This document shows, one piece after another, positions 52,465 through 60,604 of a stretch of DNA of 64,000 nt. Position 1 is the first letter of the stretch, and every line of letters starts with the position of its first letter. Source of the stretch: Agrococcus baldri (GTDB lineage: Bacteria; Actinomycetota; Actinomycetes; Actinomycetales; Microbacteriaceae); the NCBI GenBank assembly GCA_007988785.1, contig BJUU01000003.1:124001-188000 (forward strand), in the 5' to 3' direction. Below the pieces are notes generated by a model. The model searched no databases, had not been told where the DNA came from, and saw only the letters and a program-made list of their open reading frames with translations. The position numbers were made by a program, and so were the translations under genes.

Positions 52465-53205
52465 TCAGCGGATGCCGACGAGGAAGCTGCCGAGCTGCTG
52501 CCGGAACCAGGCCATCATCGCGGCCTCGCCGTCGTCCCTCGCGGGCGAGACGAGCATCCGCACGCCCAGCTCGTCGCGCCACGCCTCGGCGACGTGCAGC
52601 GGATGCACGGGGTCGCGCGGGCTCGCGAGCACCACGGTCGGCGCCGCGATACGCAGCTCGCCATCCCGATATGCGGCGTTCCGCGGGATCTCGAGCAGGC
52701 GGATGCGGCGCTCGGCCGCCCGGGGCTGGGTCACCTGATCCTCGAGCGCGCGGGCGTGCGCGAGCGACTCGTGCGCGATGGCGCGCCACGCGCCTGAGGC
52801 CCGCAGCTGGTCGAGCGCGCGCCGCGGGTGCTCCTCGAGCAGCCGCCCGATGAGCGGGAAGACGGTGAGGTTCGGCGGCAGCGGCTCGCTCGTGAACGCC
52901 GGCCGCACGAGCGCGACCCGGTCGAGCGGGAAGCGGCCGGAGCGGGCGATCATGGCGGCGATCGCCGCGCCCAGCGAGACGCCGACGATCGAGACGGGCG
53001 AGCCGTCGCCGACACGGATGAGCTCGGCGGCGACCTCGTCGGCCATCGCCTCGAGCGCGAAGTCGTCGGGCTCGCCGATCAGCGGGCTCGCGCCGTGCGC
53101 GCGCAGATCCGGCGCCAGCACCTGCACGCCCGCGGGCACGGCGCCCTCGAGGTAGCCGCGCATCGCGCCGGACTCGGAGCCGAGCCCGTGGATGGCGAGC
53201 AGCAT
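52465..53205 (-). CDS. Alpha/beta hydrolase
   Basis: A 246-residue hydrolase with an unusually short N-terminus (LLAIHGLGSESGAMRGYL as first strand and oxyanion loop) and the nucleophile elbow GVSLGAA. The acid is probably in ASPRDPVHP, and the expected late histidine is not obvious: SPARDDGEAAM replaces a typical GHxxH/GAGH block, so catalysis is uncertain. Its ATG overlaps the stop of the upstream YqaJ-like gene by one base, so the two are coupled. Confidence 0.8.
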   Translation of the reverse strand: MLLAIHGLGSESGAMRGYLEGAVPAGVQVLAPDLRAHGASPLIGEPDDFALEAMADEVAAELIRVGDGSPVSIVGVSLGAAIAAMIARSGRFPLDRVALVRPAFTSEPLPPNLTVFPLIGRLLEEHPRRALDQLRASGAWRAIAHESLAHARALEDQVTQPRAAERRIRLLEIPRNAAYRDGELRIAAPTVVLASPRDPVHPLHVAEAWRDELGVRMLVSPARDDGEAAMMAWFRQQLGSFLVGIR

Positions 53206-53840
53206 CAGCGGCCGAGCAGCTCGAGCAGCCGGTTCGCGCGGTCGACGAGCGCGGCGATCTCATCCTCGTCGCGCTCGACCCACTGGTGCCGGGGAGGCCC
53301 GACAGGCACGAAGTCGAAGTGCTGCTCCCACACGAACAGCGTGCGCTCGGCGCCCAGCACGTACTGCTGCCACCAGATCTGCCGCAGGTAGTGCTTGGGG
53401 ATGCGGTCGAAGGGCTTCGTGGTCGTCTTGATCTCGGCGAGCACGGCGCCGTCGTCGCTGATGCAGTCGGGCGTGGCGAGGTGGCGGCGCTCGGGCAGCG
53501 AGTGGAAGAGCGCGTCGGAGGGCGCGAGCGAGAAGTGGTCGTGCACCCAGCCGGCGATGTGCGGCTCGCGGGCGCGGCCGTGGTCGGTGAAGGCGTTGCC
53601 CGTGAAGCCGAAGCGCCCCACCTTCTCGCGCGCGACGGTCTGGATCGAGCGCGCCGTCGAGAGCTTCGCGGCGTCGGTGGCGGTGACGCCCTGCGAGCGG
53701 GCGCGCAGCCAGGCGACGCGGTCGCTCGAGCGCGCGACGATGCGGCGCACGTGACCGGCGATCACGATGACGGGCGCGGCGGCCGCGGCGGGGCTCGACG
53801 CTTCGGCCTGATCGCCGAAGATGTCGAGCTGCACGTCCAT
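53205..53840 (-). CDS. YqaJ-like exonuclease domain protein
   Basis: A 211-residue protein. The nuclease core shows VTATDAAKLSTAR (the YqaJ N-terminal helix), DHGRAREPHIAGWV (metal-binding Glu), HLATPDCISDDGAVLAEIKTTTK (D...ExK PD-(D/E)xK motif) and YLRQIWWQQYVLGAERT. Such exonucleases normally work in phage recombination with an annealing protein. Here none is present, so this is a lone chromosomal member, perhaps for DNA repair. Coupled by one-base overlap to the hydrolase. Confidence 0.85.
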   Translation of the reverse strand: MDVQLDIFGDQAEASSPAAAAAPVIVIAGHVRRIVARSSDRVAWLRARSQGVTATDAAKLSTARSIQTVAREKVGRFGFTGNAFTDHGRAREPHIAGWVHDHFSLAPSDALFHSLPERRHLATPDCISDDGAVLAEIKTTTKPFDRIPKHYLRQIWWQQYVLGAERTLFVWEQHFDFVPVGPPRHQWVERDEDEIAALVDRANRLLELLGR

Positions 53841-53920
53841 CTCCCCATCGTCCCACGCACGGCCGACGCGGAGGCCCCGGCTCGCGCGCCGGCGCAGACG
53901 CGTGTGGTGGGATGAGCCGC

Positions 53921-54913
53921 ATGACCCCGGCCTACGACGACCTCGACGACGAGGCGCAGATCGCGGTGCTGCGACCCGTCGCGCTGCAGGCGGCCGCCGA
54001 GTTCGGCCTCGAGGTGGCGCGCCTGGAGCCGCAGCTGCACGCCTACAACACGACCTTCGCGCTCGATGCCGCCGACGGCCGCCGCTTCGCGCTGCGCATC
54101 GGCACGAACTCCAAGAGCACCGTGGCGCACGCCATCGCGCAGCAGTCGTGGATCTCGGCGATCGCGACGGAGACGGATGTGCTGGTGCCGGCATCGCTGC
54201 GCGCACCGGACGGCAGGTGGTGCGTCGAGGTCGCGGCACCGGCGCTCGGCCGGTCGCTGCTGGTGACGCTGGCCGCCTGGCTCGACGGCCCCGACGCGGA
54301 TGCGCTCGAGCCGGCCGCCGCGCACGCCCTGGGCGGCGCGATGGCGACGCTGCACCGGCAGGCCGCCGGTTGGGCGATGCCGGCGGGCGGCGCGCTGCCG
54401 GCGTTCGACGAGCCGCTGTTCGGCGACGACGACGTGCTCGACACCGCGCCGGGCCTCACGGCCGACGATCGCGCGGTGCTGGAGGCGGCGCGCGCCCGGG
54501 CTCGCGAGGTGTTCGACCGCCTGCACCGGGGCGCGCGGCTCCGGCCGCTGCACGCCGACCTGCACGGAGGCAACCTCAAGTGGCACGAGGGGCGGCTCGC
54601 GGTGTTCGACTTCGACGACGCCGGCCTCGGCCTGCCCGTGCTCGACCTGGCGATCTCGACCTTCTACCTGCGCGGGCAGGATCCCGTGCTCGAGGCCGCG
54701 CTGCGCGAGGGCTACGCGGCGGTCGCGCCGCTGCCCGTGATCGAGGCGGCCGACTTCGAGGCGCTCGTCGCCTCGCGGCAGCTGCTGCTCGCCAACGCCA
54801 TGCTGGCGATGAGCACCGCAGAGCTGCGGGCGCGATCGGCCGAGTACGCGCAGACCTCGATCGGGCGCCTGCGCCGCTGGCTCGACACCGGCGCCTTCAC
54901 CCGCGAGGCCTGA
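53921..54913 (+). CDS. Phosphotransferase (aminoglycoside/homoserine kinase-like)
   Basis: A 330-residue kinase of the APH/choline kinase superfamily. The catalytic loop LHADLHGGNLKWH (HxDxxxxN) and the metal-binding FDFDDAG are complete, and a nucleotide-lobe pattern (YNTTFALDAADGRRFALRI) is in the first 80 residues. The SrkA/Hsk-like layout suggests small-molecule or protein phosphorylation; no drug-resistance inference is warranted. ATG 53921 is chosen with GGTGGG nine bases upstream; an ATG three codons earlier abuts that site. Confidence 0.85.
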   Translation: MTPAYDDLDDEAQIAVLRPVALQAAAEFGLEVARLEPQLHAYNTTFALDAADGRRFALRIGTNSKSTVAHAIAQQSWISAIATETDVLVPASLRAPDGRWCVEVAAPALGRSLLVTLAAWLDGPDADALEPAAAHALGGAMATLHRQAAGWAMPAGGALPAFDEPLFGDDDVLDTAPGLTADDRAVLEAARARAREVFDRLHRGARLRPLHADLHGGNLKWHEGRLAVFDFDDAGLGLPVLDLAISTFYLRGQDPVLEAALREGYAAVAPLPVIEAADFEALVASRQLLLANAMLAMSTAELRARSAEYAQTSIGRLRRWLDTGAFTREA

Positions 54914-54940
54914 GCTGGCTGCGATTGAAGCGGCCTCCGC

Positions 54941-55037
54941 CGCTGAGATGTGCACGCCCCGGGCTGCGAACGTCGGCGCGACGCCCGCGCCCGCGCGATC
55001 GCTGGCGCCACCGGTGGCTGCGCCGTGCACATCTCAG
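54941..55037. repeat. GATGTGCAC palindromic element, left copy
   Basis: Arms CTGAGATGTGCACG (54943-54956) and CGTGCACATCTCAG (55024-55037) are a perfect 14-bp inverted repeat around a ~67-bp core. The same arms recur at 56021-56108, on the other side of the AbiEi/DUF559 gene, around a different core. Confidence 0.75.
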
Positions 55038-55074
55038 GGCCCCGCGGCGTCCGCGGGCAGCGTCAGCACGGGGA

Positions 55075-55932
55075 TCAGGCGGCGACGGCTGCGTCCCGCA
55101 GGTGGTCGCCGCGGCTGACGATGGCGAGGATGTCGGCTTCGACGCTCGCCCAGTCGTCCAGCACCTGCGAGTAGGTGAGTCGGATGACGTGGTACCCGAG
55201 CGCAGCGAGCTGCCGGTCGCGCTCCCGGTCGCGCTCGTAGGCCTGTGCGTCGAGGTGCCATGCCCTGCTGTCGACCTCGATGATGAGCCGCTCTCCGAGC
55301 AGGAAGTCGACCCGCTTTCGGCCGATCCAGACCTGCGGCTCGACCGAGAGTCCCAGCCGCAGCAGCCTGAGCCGGACCAGCGTCTCGGTGCCCGACTCCG
55401 CGGTGCCGTCGGCAGCGTCGAGCGCCCGCCTGACAGCGCGTGGCGCATGCGCCCACAGCTGCTCCAGCTCGTCCCGAGTGGCGAGCCCGAGGTGCAGGAC
55501 AGAGTCGATCACGACCGTGAGCATGTCGCTAGCGAGGCAGCCGGCAGCGGCGGCGAGCGCGTCGAGCACGCCGTCGACTGCGCTGGTCGTCCGGGCCGAT
55601 CGGCGGTGCGACAGGTCGCAGGCCGAGAGCCCCGCTGCCACGCCTGGTCCGCGGAGGCGGCGACTCCGACGCAGATGGACCCGTCCATCGGCCGGCACCC
55701 AGACGCCGAGCACGGCGAGCGCCGTCACGCACGAGACGACGCCACCAGCCGCGATGGCGCGGACGACGTCGGGCTCGGCCGTCGGCCAGGCGTACCAGCC
55801 AGCGCGGAGCCGACGGATCGTGCCGGCCGCGACCGCGAGCCGGATCTCGCGGTCGGTGCCGCCTGCCGTGAGGATCTGCGAGCGGCTGAGCACGCCCACG
55901 TGGGCGGCGGGGAGGTCGTCGCGGAGCTGCAT
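55075..55932 (-). CDS. AbiEi-type HTH protein with C-terminal DUF559 (PD-(D/E)xK) domain
   Basis: A 285-residue protein. The N-terminal ~70 residues (VGVLSRSQILTAGGTDREIRLAVAAGTIRRLRAGWYA) are the winged-helix opening of AbiEi/type IV antitoxin-like proteins. The C-terminal ~100 residues (RKRVDFLLGERLIIEVDSRAWH...DRERDRQLAALGYHVIRLTYSQV) are a DUF559/Vsr-like nuclease fold with D and ExD-type residues. This combination is common in Actinobacteria, but its function is unknown. No partner toxin is adjacent. It is bracketed by two related palindromic elements. Confidence 0.85.
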   Translation of the reverse strand: MQLRDDLPAAHVGVLSRSQILTAGGTDREIRLAVAAGTIRRLRAGWYAWPTAEPDVVRAIAAGGVVSCVTALAVLGVWVPADGRVHLRRSRRLRGPGVAAGLSACDLSHRRSARTTSAVDGVLDALAAAAGCLASDMLTVVIDSVLHLGLATRDELEQLWAHAPRAVRRALDAADGTAESGTETLVRLRLLRLGLSVEPQVWIGRKRVDFLLGERLIIEVDSRAWHLDAQAYERDRERDRQLAALGYHVIRLTYSQVLDDWASVEADILAIVSRGDHLRDAAVAA

Positions 55933-56020
55933 GGGCGGAGTGTGCGCGTCGGCGGCCTGTCGCCGTCGGCTCGAGCCACCGACCTGTGGATGCCGCCGCG
56001 CGGGCGACAGCCCGGCTCGA

Positions 56021-56108
56021 CGCTGAGATGTGCACGTCGCGCGGCCGGAACCTCCAGGAACCGACTCGCATTGCCGGGTCGTGGGCTCATGGAGTGCACA
56101 TCTCAGCG
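56021..56108. repeat. GATGTGCAC palindromic element, right copy
   Basis: Arms CGCTGAGATGTGCAC (56021-56035) and GTGCACATCTCAGCG (56094-56108) are perfect over 15 bp around a ~58-bp core unlike that of the left copy. It lies between the AbiEi/DUF559 gene and the OmpR-type regulator. Confidence 0.75.
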
Positions 56109-56230
56109 CGGTCGTCGTGGACGACCGGATCCTGAGTGCCACGACCACCACCGTTCGCCCGGAGCAAAAAGGAGACGCACAGGAACGGCATAGGCTGGCT
56201 TGCGACGGACGCATAGGAGACTCTGGCGAA

Positions 56231-56983
56231 ATGGATGGCATGACCGATACCGCTCAGCAGCAGCTGCGTGCCCAGCCCCGCCTCACCCGCACCGACGGCT
56301 CGCCCATCCGGGTGGTCGTCGTCGACGACGAGCAGAGCCTCGCCGACCTCGTCGCCATGGGCCTCAAGTACGAGGGCTGGGACGTGAAGACCGCCGCCAA
56401 CGGCCAGCAGGCGCTGCAGGCCGTGCGCGAGTTCCGCCCCGACGCCGTGGTGCTCGACATCATGCTCCCCGACATCGACGGCCTCACCGTCCTGCAGCGC
56501 CTCCGCTCCGCCGGCTTCGACGTGCCGGTGCTCTTCCTGACCGCGAAGGACTCGCTCGACGACCGCGTCGCCGGCCTCACCGCCGGAGGCGACGACTACG
56601 TCACCAAGCCCTTCGGCCTCGAGGAGGTCGTGGCTCGCCTGCGCGGCCTCATCCGCCGCACGGCCGCCGCCGCCGAGGAGTCGAGCGTGCTCTGGGTCGG
56701 CGACCTGATGATGGACGAGGACTCCTACGAGGTGCGCCGCGGCGGCCAGCAGGTCGACCTCACCGCGACCGAGTTCGAGCTGCTGCGCTACCTCATGCGC
56801 AACCCGCGCCGCGTGCTCTCGAAGGCGCAGATCCTCGACCGCGTCTGGTCCTACGACTTCGGCGGCCGCGCGAGCGTCGTCGAGCTCTACATCTCCTACC
56901 TGCGCAAGAAGATCGACACCCTCGGCCCGGCGATGATCCACACCGTGCGCGGCGTCGGCTACCAGCTGCGCGCCGCCGAGTGA
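56231..56983 (+). CDS. Response regulator, OmpR/PhoB family
   Basis: A 250-residue regulator with a ~25-residue N-terminal extension. The receiver has phospho-acceptor D76 (VVLDIMLP) and K in YVTKPFG, and the winged helix is VDLTATEFELLRYLMRNPRRVLSKAQIL ... VVELYISYLRKKID, shown here in two parts. This resembles the MprA/TcrA-like regulators of Actinobacteria. GGAG lies 11 bases before ATG 56231, so ATG 56240 is a possible alternative. A TAGGCT hexamer lies at 56191-56196. Confidence 0.93.
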   Translation: MDGMTDTAQQQLRAQPRLTRTDGSPIRVVVVDDEQSLADLVAMGLKYEGWDVKTAANGQQALQAVREFRPDAVVLDIMLPDIDGLTVLQRLRSAGFDVPVLFLTAKDSLDDRVAGLTAGGDDYVTKPFGLEEVVARLRGLIRRTAAAAEESSVLWVGDLMMDEDSYEVRRGGQQVDLTATEFELLRYLMRNPRRVLSKAQILDRVWSYDFGGRASVVELYISYLRKKIDTLGPAMIHTVRGVGYQLRAAE

Positions 56984-57002
56984 TCGGCGAGGGCGCCCGG
57001 GC

Positions 57003-58544
57003 GTGACCCAGGCTGCGGCGTCCGCGGCCCAGCTGGGCCGACGCATCCAGAACCCGTCGTCGTGGTCGCTGCGGCGCCGGCTGCTGGTCGTCGTCGTGAC
57101 GCTCTTCGCGCTGCTCACCGCGGCCGTCGCGATCGCGAGCGTCATGACGATGCGCGTCGTGCTCGAGACGCGCGTCGACGAGCAGCTGCGCGAGCTCTCG
57201 GGTCGCGCCGTCGTGGCCGCGCAGCGGGCGCAGCAGACCGGCACGGATCAGACGATCGACCTGAGCGGCAACCCGGTCGGCGCGCTCATCGCCGTGCAGC
57301 AGGGCGATCGCCTCATCGATCCGCACGTGGTCAACCGCCTCGGCCAGAAGTTCGCGCTGTCGGAGGCCGACGAGCGCATCGTGCTGGCATCCGAGAACGG
57401 CGTGATCCAGAACGAGTCGCTGCCGCGCTTCGGCTCGTACCGCGTGATCGCGACCGAGGTCGGCGACATCCGCGTCATCGTCGGGCTCTCGCTCTCGGAC
57501 GCGAACCAGACGCTCGCCGCGCTCGGCTTCGTCATCGCCGTCTCCGCGATCGCGGCCGTGACGATCGTGCTGCTGCTGGGCGACATGATCATCCGCCGCG
57601 CGCTGCGGCCGCTCACCGCCGTCATCGCCACCACCGAGCGCATCTCGCAGCTGCCGCTCGCCTCGGGCAACGCGCAGCTCACCAACCGGGTGCGCATCGA
57701 GGAGCCCGCGAGCGAGGTCGAGCGCGTGCAGGAGTCGATGAACCGCATGCTCAACCACATCGAGGAGGCCTTCGACGCGCGCGCGCTCAGCGAGCGCCGC
57801 GTGCGGCAGTTCGTCGCCGACGCCTCCCACGAGCTGCGCACGCCCCTGGCTGCGGTGCGCGGCTACGCCGAGATCACCCGCAAGCACGACGCCGAGCTGA
57901 GCGCCGACTCGCGGGCCTCGCTCGAGCGCATCGAGGCGGCGGCGCGGCGCATGCAGGCGCTCGTCGACGACCTGCTGCTGCTGGCCAGGCTCGACGAGGG
58001 CCGCGAGCTCGTGCGCGGCGAGGTCGACCTCTCGCTGCTGGTCGTCGAGGCCGTCGCCGACGCGCAGGCGGCCGGCCGCGACCATCCCATCGCGCTCGAG
58101 CTGCCCGGGGAGCCGGTCATGGTGCCCGGCGATCAGCTGCGGCTGCAGCAGATCGTGGCGAACCTGCTCGCCAACGCCCGCGTGCACACCCCGGAGGGCA
58201 CCGCGATCGACGTGCAGCTGCGCGCCGAGGGCAGCGAGGCGGTGATCGACATCGTCGACGCCGGCCCCGGCATCCCCGAGGCGCTGCAGCAGTCGGCGTT
58301 CGAGCGCTTCGCCCGCGGCGACTCGAGCCGCTCGCGCATCGCCGGCTCCTCCGGCCTCGGCCTCGCCATCGTGCAGGCGCTCGTCGAGGCCCACCACGGC
58401 CGCATCGTGCTCGAGAGCGAGCCGGGCCGCACGGCCTTCACGGTGCGGCTGCCGCTGTGGCAGCCGAAGGCGGCGAGGGATGCGCCGGCCGAGCCGAGCG
58501 GGACGGACGACCCGGGCGCTCCGCCCGCGCCGTCGGCGTCATGA
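57003..58544 (+). CDS. Sensor histidine kinase, HisKA type (OmpR partner)
   Basis: A 513-residue two-helix sensor. The first membrane segment (~residues 27-50) is followed by an external domain of about 120 residues, a second segment (~175-200), a HAMP domain, HisKA with H276 in DASHELRTPL and HATPase_c (NLLANARVHTPEGT, GPGIP, GSSGLGLAIV). It partners the regulator 19 bases upstream. The stop shares a TCATGA palindrome with the convergent regulator gene. Confidence 0.94.
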   Translation: MTQAAASAAQLGRRIQNPSSWSLRRRLLVVVVTLFALLTAAVAIASVMTMRVVLETRVDEQLRELSGRAVVAAQRAQQTGTDQTIDLSGNPVGALIAVQQGDRLIDPHVVNRLGQKFALSEADERIVLASENGVIQNESLPRFGSYRVIATEVGDIRVIVGLSLSDANQTLAALGFVIAVSAIAAVTIVLLLGDMIIRRALRPLTAVIATTERISQLPLASGNAQLTNRVRIEEPASEVERVQESMNRMLNHIEEAFDARALSERRVRQFVADASHELRTPLAAVRGYAEITRKHDAELSADSRASLERIEAAARRMQALVDDLLLLARLDEGRELVRGEVDLSLLVVEAVADAQAAGRDHPIALELPGEPVMVPGDQLRLQQIVANLLANARVHTPEGTAIDVQLRAEGSEAVIDIVDAGPGIPEALQQSAFERFARGDSSRSRIAGSSGLGLAIVQALVEAHHGRIVLESEPGRTAFTVRLPLWQPKAARDAPAEPSGTDDPGAPPAPSAS

Positions 58545-59225
58545 GCCGCCGCGCCGCCCCTCGCCCGCGGTGACGAGCCCCGACTCGTAGGCGTAGACGA
58601 CCGCCTGCGCGCGATCGCGCAGCTCGAGCTTCGTGAAGATGCGGCTGACGTGGCTCTTCGTCGTCTGCTCCGAGATGAACAGCCGACCGGCGATCTCGGC
58701 GTTCGAGAGGCCCTGCGCGACGTGCACGAGCACCTCGCGCTCGCGGTCGGTGAGCGCGTTCAGGCGCGGGTCGGGCGCGCGCCGCAGCGGCGCCGCCGTC
58801 ACGTACTCGGCGATCAGCGAGCGCGTCACGCCGGGCGAGAGCAGGCTGTCGCCCGCGTGCACGGCGTGCACGGCCGCGACGAGCTCGGCGGGGGAGGCGT
58901 CCTTCAGCAGGAAGCCGCTCGCGCCGGCGCGCAGCGCGGCGAAGATGTAGTCGTCGACGTCGAACGTCGTCAGCATCACGATGCGCGGCCGGTGCCCGGA
59001 GACCTCGTCGGCGAGGATGGCCTTCGTCGCCTCGATGCCGTTGAGCTCCGGCATCCGCACGTCCATGAGCACGACGTCCGGCTGCAGCGAGCGCACGCGC
59101 GCCACGGCCTCGCGGCCGTCCGCGGCCTCGCCGGCCACCACGATGTCGGGCTGCGCGGCGAGGATCGACGCGAGCCCGAGCCGGAACATCTCCTGGTCGT
59201 CGACCACCAGCACCCGGATGCTCAC
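58539..59225 (-). CDS. Response regulator, NarL/LuxR family
   Basis: A 228-residue regulator with D9/D10, phospho-acceptor D55 (VLMDVRMP), K in GFLLKDA and LuxR helix-turn-helix LTDREREVLVHVAQGLSNAEIA. GTG 59225 overlaps the kinase stop by GTGA. Its 3' end overlaps the convergent kinase gene by six bases. Confidence 0.93.
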   Translation of the reverse strand: MSIRVLVVDDQEMFRLGLASILAAQPDIVVAGEAADGREAVARVRSLQPDVVLMDVRMPELNGIEATKAILADEVSGHRPRIVMLTTFDVDDYIFAALRAGASGFLLKDASPAELVAAVHAVHAGDSLLSPGVTRSLIAEYVTAAPLRRAPDPRLNALTDREREVLVHVAQGLSNAEIAGRLFISEQTTKSHVSRIFTKLELRDRAQAVVYAYESGLVTAGEGRRGGS

Positions 59226-60436
59226 GCGAGCGCCCCCGCGGCCGCCGGGCGCGAGCCCGGGATCCTCGCATCCACCAGGAAGCCTCCGTCGTCCGGTCCG
59301 ATCCACAGCGAGCCGCCCAGGGAGGCGACGCGCTCGCGCATGCCACGGATGCCGTGGCCGTCGGTGCGGCCGCCCTCGCGGGGCGCCCCGTCGACCAGCG
59401 GGTTGCGCACCCACAGCACGATCTCGTCACCATCCTGCCGCAGCGTGAGCGCGATCGGCGCGTGCGGCGCATGCCGCAGCGCGTTCGTCACCGACTCCTG
59501 CGCCACCCGGTAGAGCACGAGCTGCACGGCGCGCGATGGCGTGGGCTCGAGCGGCTGCAGCTCGGCCTCGACCTGCGCGCCGGCCGAGCGCGCCGAGTCG
59601 ATCAGGGTGCCGAGCCGCTCGACGCCCGGCTGCGGCGCCGTGAGCACCTCATCCGGGTCGCGCAGCACGCGCAGCAGCCCCCGCATCTCCTGCATCGCCG
59701 AGCGCGCGTCGTCGGCGATCTGCCCGAACTCGGCCGTGGCCGCCTCGTCGAGGGCCTCGAGCCGGTAGGCGGCGGAGGTGGCGCGCATGTGCACGAGCGA
59801 CATGCTGTGCGCGACGACATCGTGCATCTCGCGCGCGATGCGGGCCCGCTCCTGCTCCCACAGCACCTGCTCGCGCTCCTGCTCGGTCTCCTGCCGCGCC
59901 TCCGCGACCTGCCGGCGCGCCTGGCGCAGCTGCCGCGCGATCAGCACGACCGCGAGCACGAGCGCCCCGATGCCGGCGGCGATGACGAGGTTGATGCTCC
60001 AGCCGGTGCCGGCGCCGAGCACGTACTCGGCGAACAGCCCGATCGTGCTCGTGCCCACCACCGCGGCGCCCCAGGTCGCGGCGCCGAGCAGCCAGTTGGC
60101 GCGCATCCCCACCACCAGCAGCACGGCGGCGAGCGCGATGATGCCGATCACGGGGATCGGCCAGGGGCCGGTGGCGGGCGTGGTCCAGAGGGCGAAGCCG
60201 ATGAGCGCGACCAGCTGCGCGAGCGCGCCGGCCCACGGCACGAGCGCCGCCAGCAGCACGCTGCCGCCCTGCAGCATGCCGAGCACGAAGGCGACCGGCA
60301 GCGGCACGCCCTGCAGCACGGCGTGCAGCGGGATGCTGATGGCCGCGATCACCACCGAGACCGATGGCCACACGATCCACTCGGCGACCGAGAGCTGCCG
60401 GGCCTCGCCCGATCGCAGCCTGCTGCTGACATCCAT
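59222..60436 (-). CDS. Sensor histidine kinase, NarL/DesK type
   Basis: A 404-residue kinase: about five or six membrane segments (residues ~20-170), a coiled-coil (ARQLRQARRQVAEARQETEQ), HisKA_3 with H205 in REMHDVVAHSM and an ATPase domain (SVTNALRHAPHAP, GHGIRGMRERVASLGG). No external domain. It is divergent from the membrane acyltransferase at 60605, which is a possible target. Confidence 0.92.
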   Translation of the reverse strand: MDVSSRLRSGEARQLSVAEWIVWPSVSVVIAAISIPLHAVLQGVPLPVAFVLGMLQGGSVLLAALVPWAGALAQLVALIGFALWTTPATGPWPIPVIGIIALAAVLLVVGMRANWLLGAATWGAAVVGTSTIGLFAEYVLGAGTGWSINLVIAAGIGALVLAVVLIARQLRQARRQVAEARQETEQEREQVLWEQERARIAREMHDVVAHSMSLVHMRATSAAYRLEALDEAATAEFGQIADDARSAMQEMRGLLRVLRDPDEVLTAPQPGVERLGTLIDSARSAGAQVEAELQPLEPTPSRAVQLVLYRVAQESVTNALRHAPHAPIALTLRQDGDEIVLWVRNPLVDGAPREGGRTDGHGIRGMRERVASLGGSLWIGPDDGGFLVDARIPGSRPAAAGALA

Positions 60437-60604
60437 GCTGCGACGCTACGGCCAGACGGCGGCCGCGGCATCCCCCTGCAGGGTGCACGGCCCCCGTACC
60501 GGGGTGGCATGCAGGTCGGTGCTCGCGGGCGATGCCCCGAGACGCTGCCGCTCGCGACGATCCACGCATCGGTCCGAGACGCGGGCCGGAGCGGAGGCAG
60601 CCAG

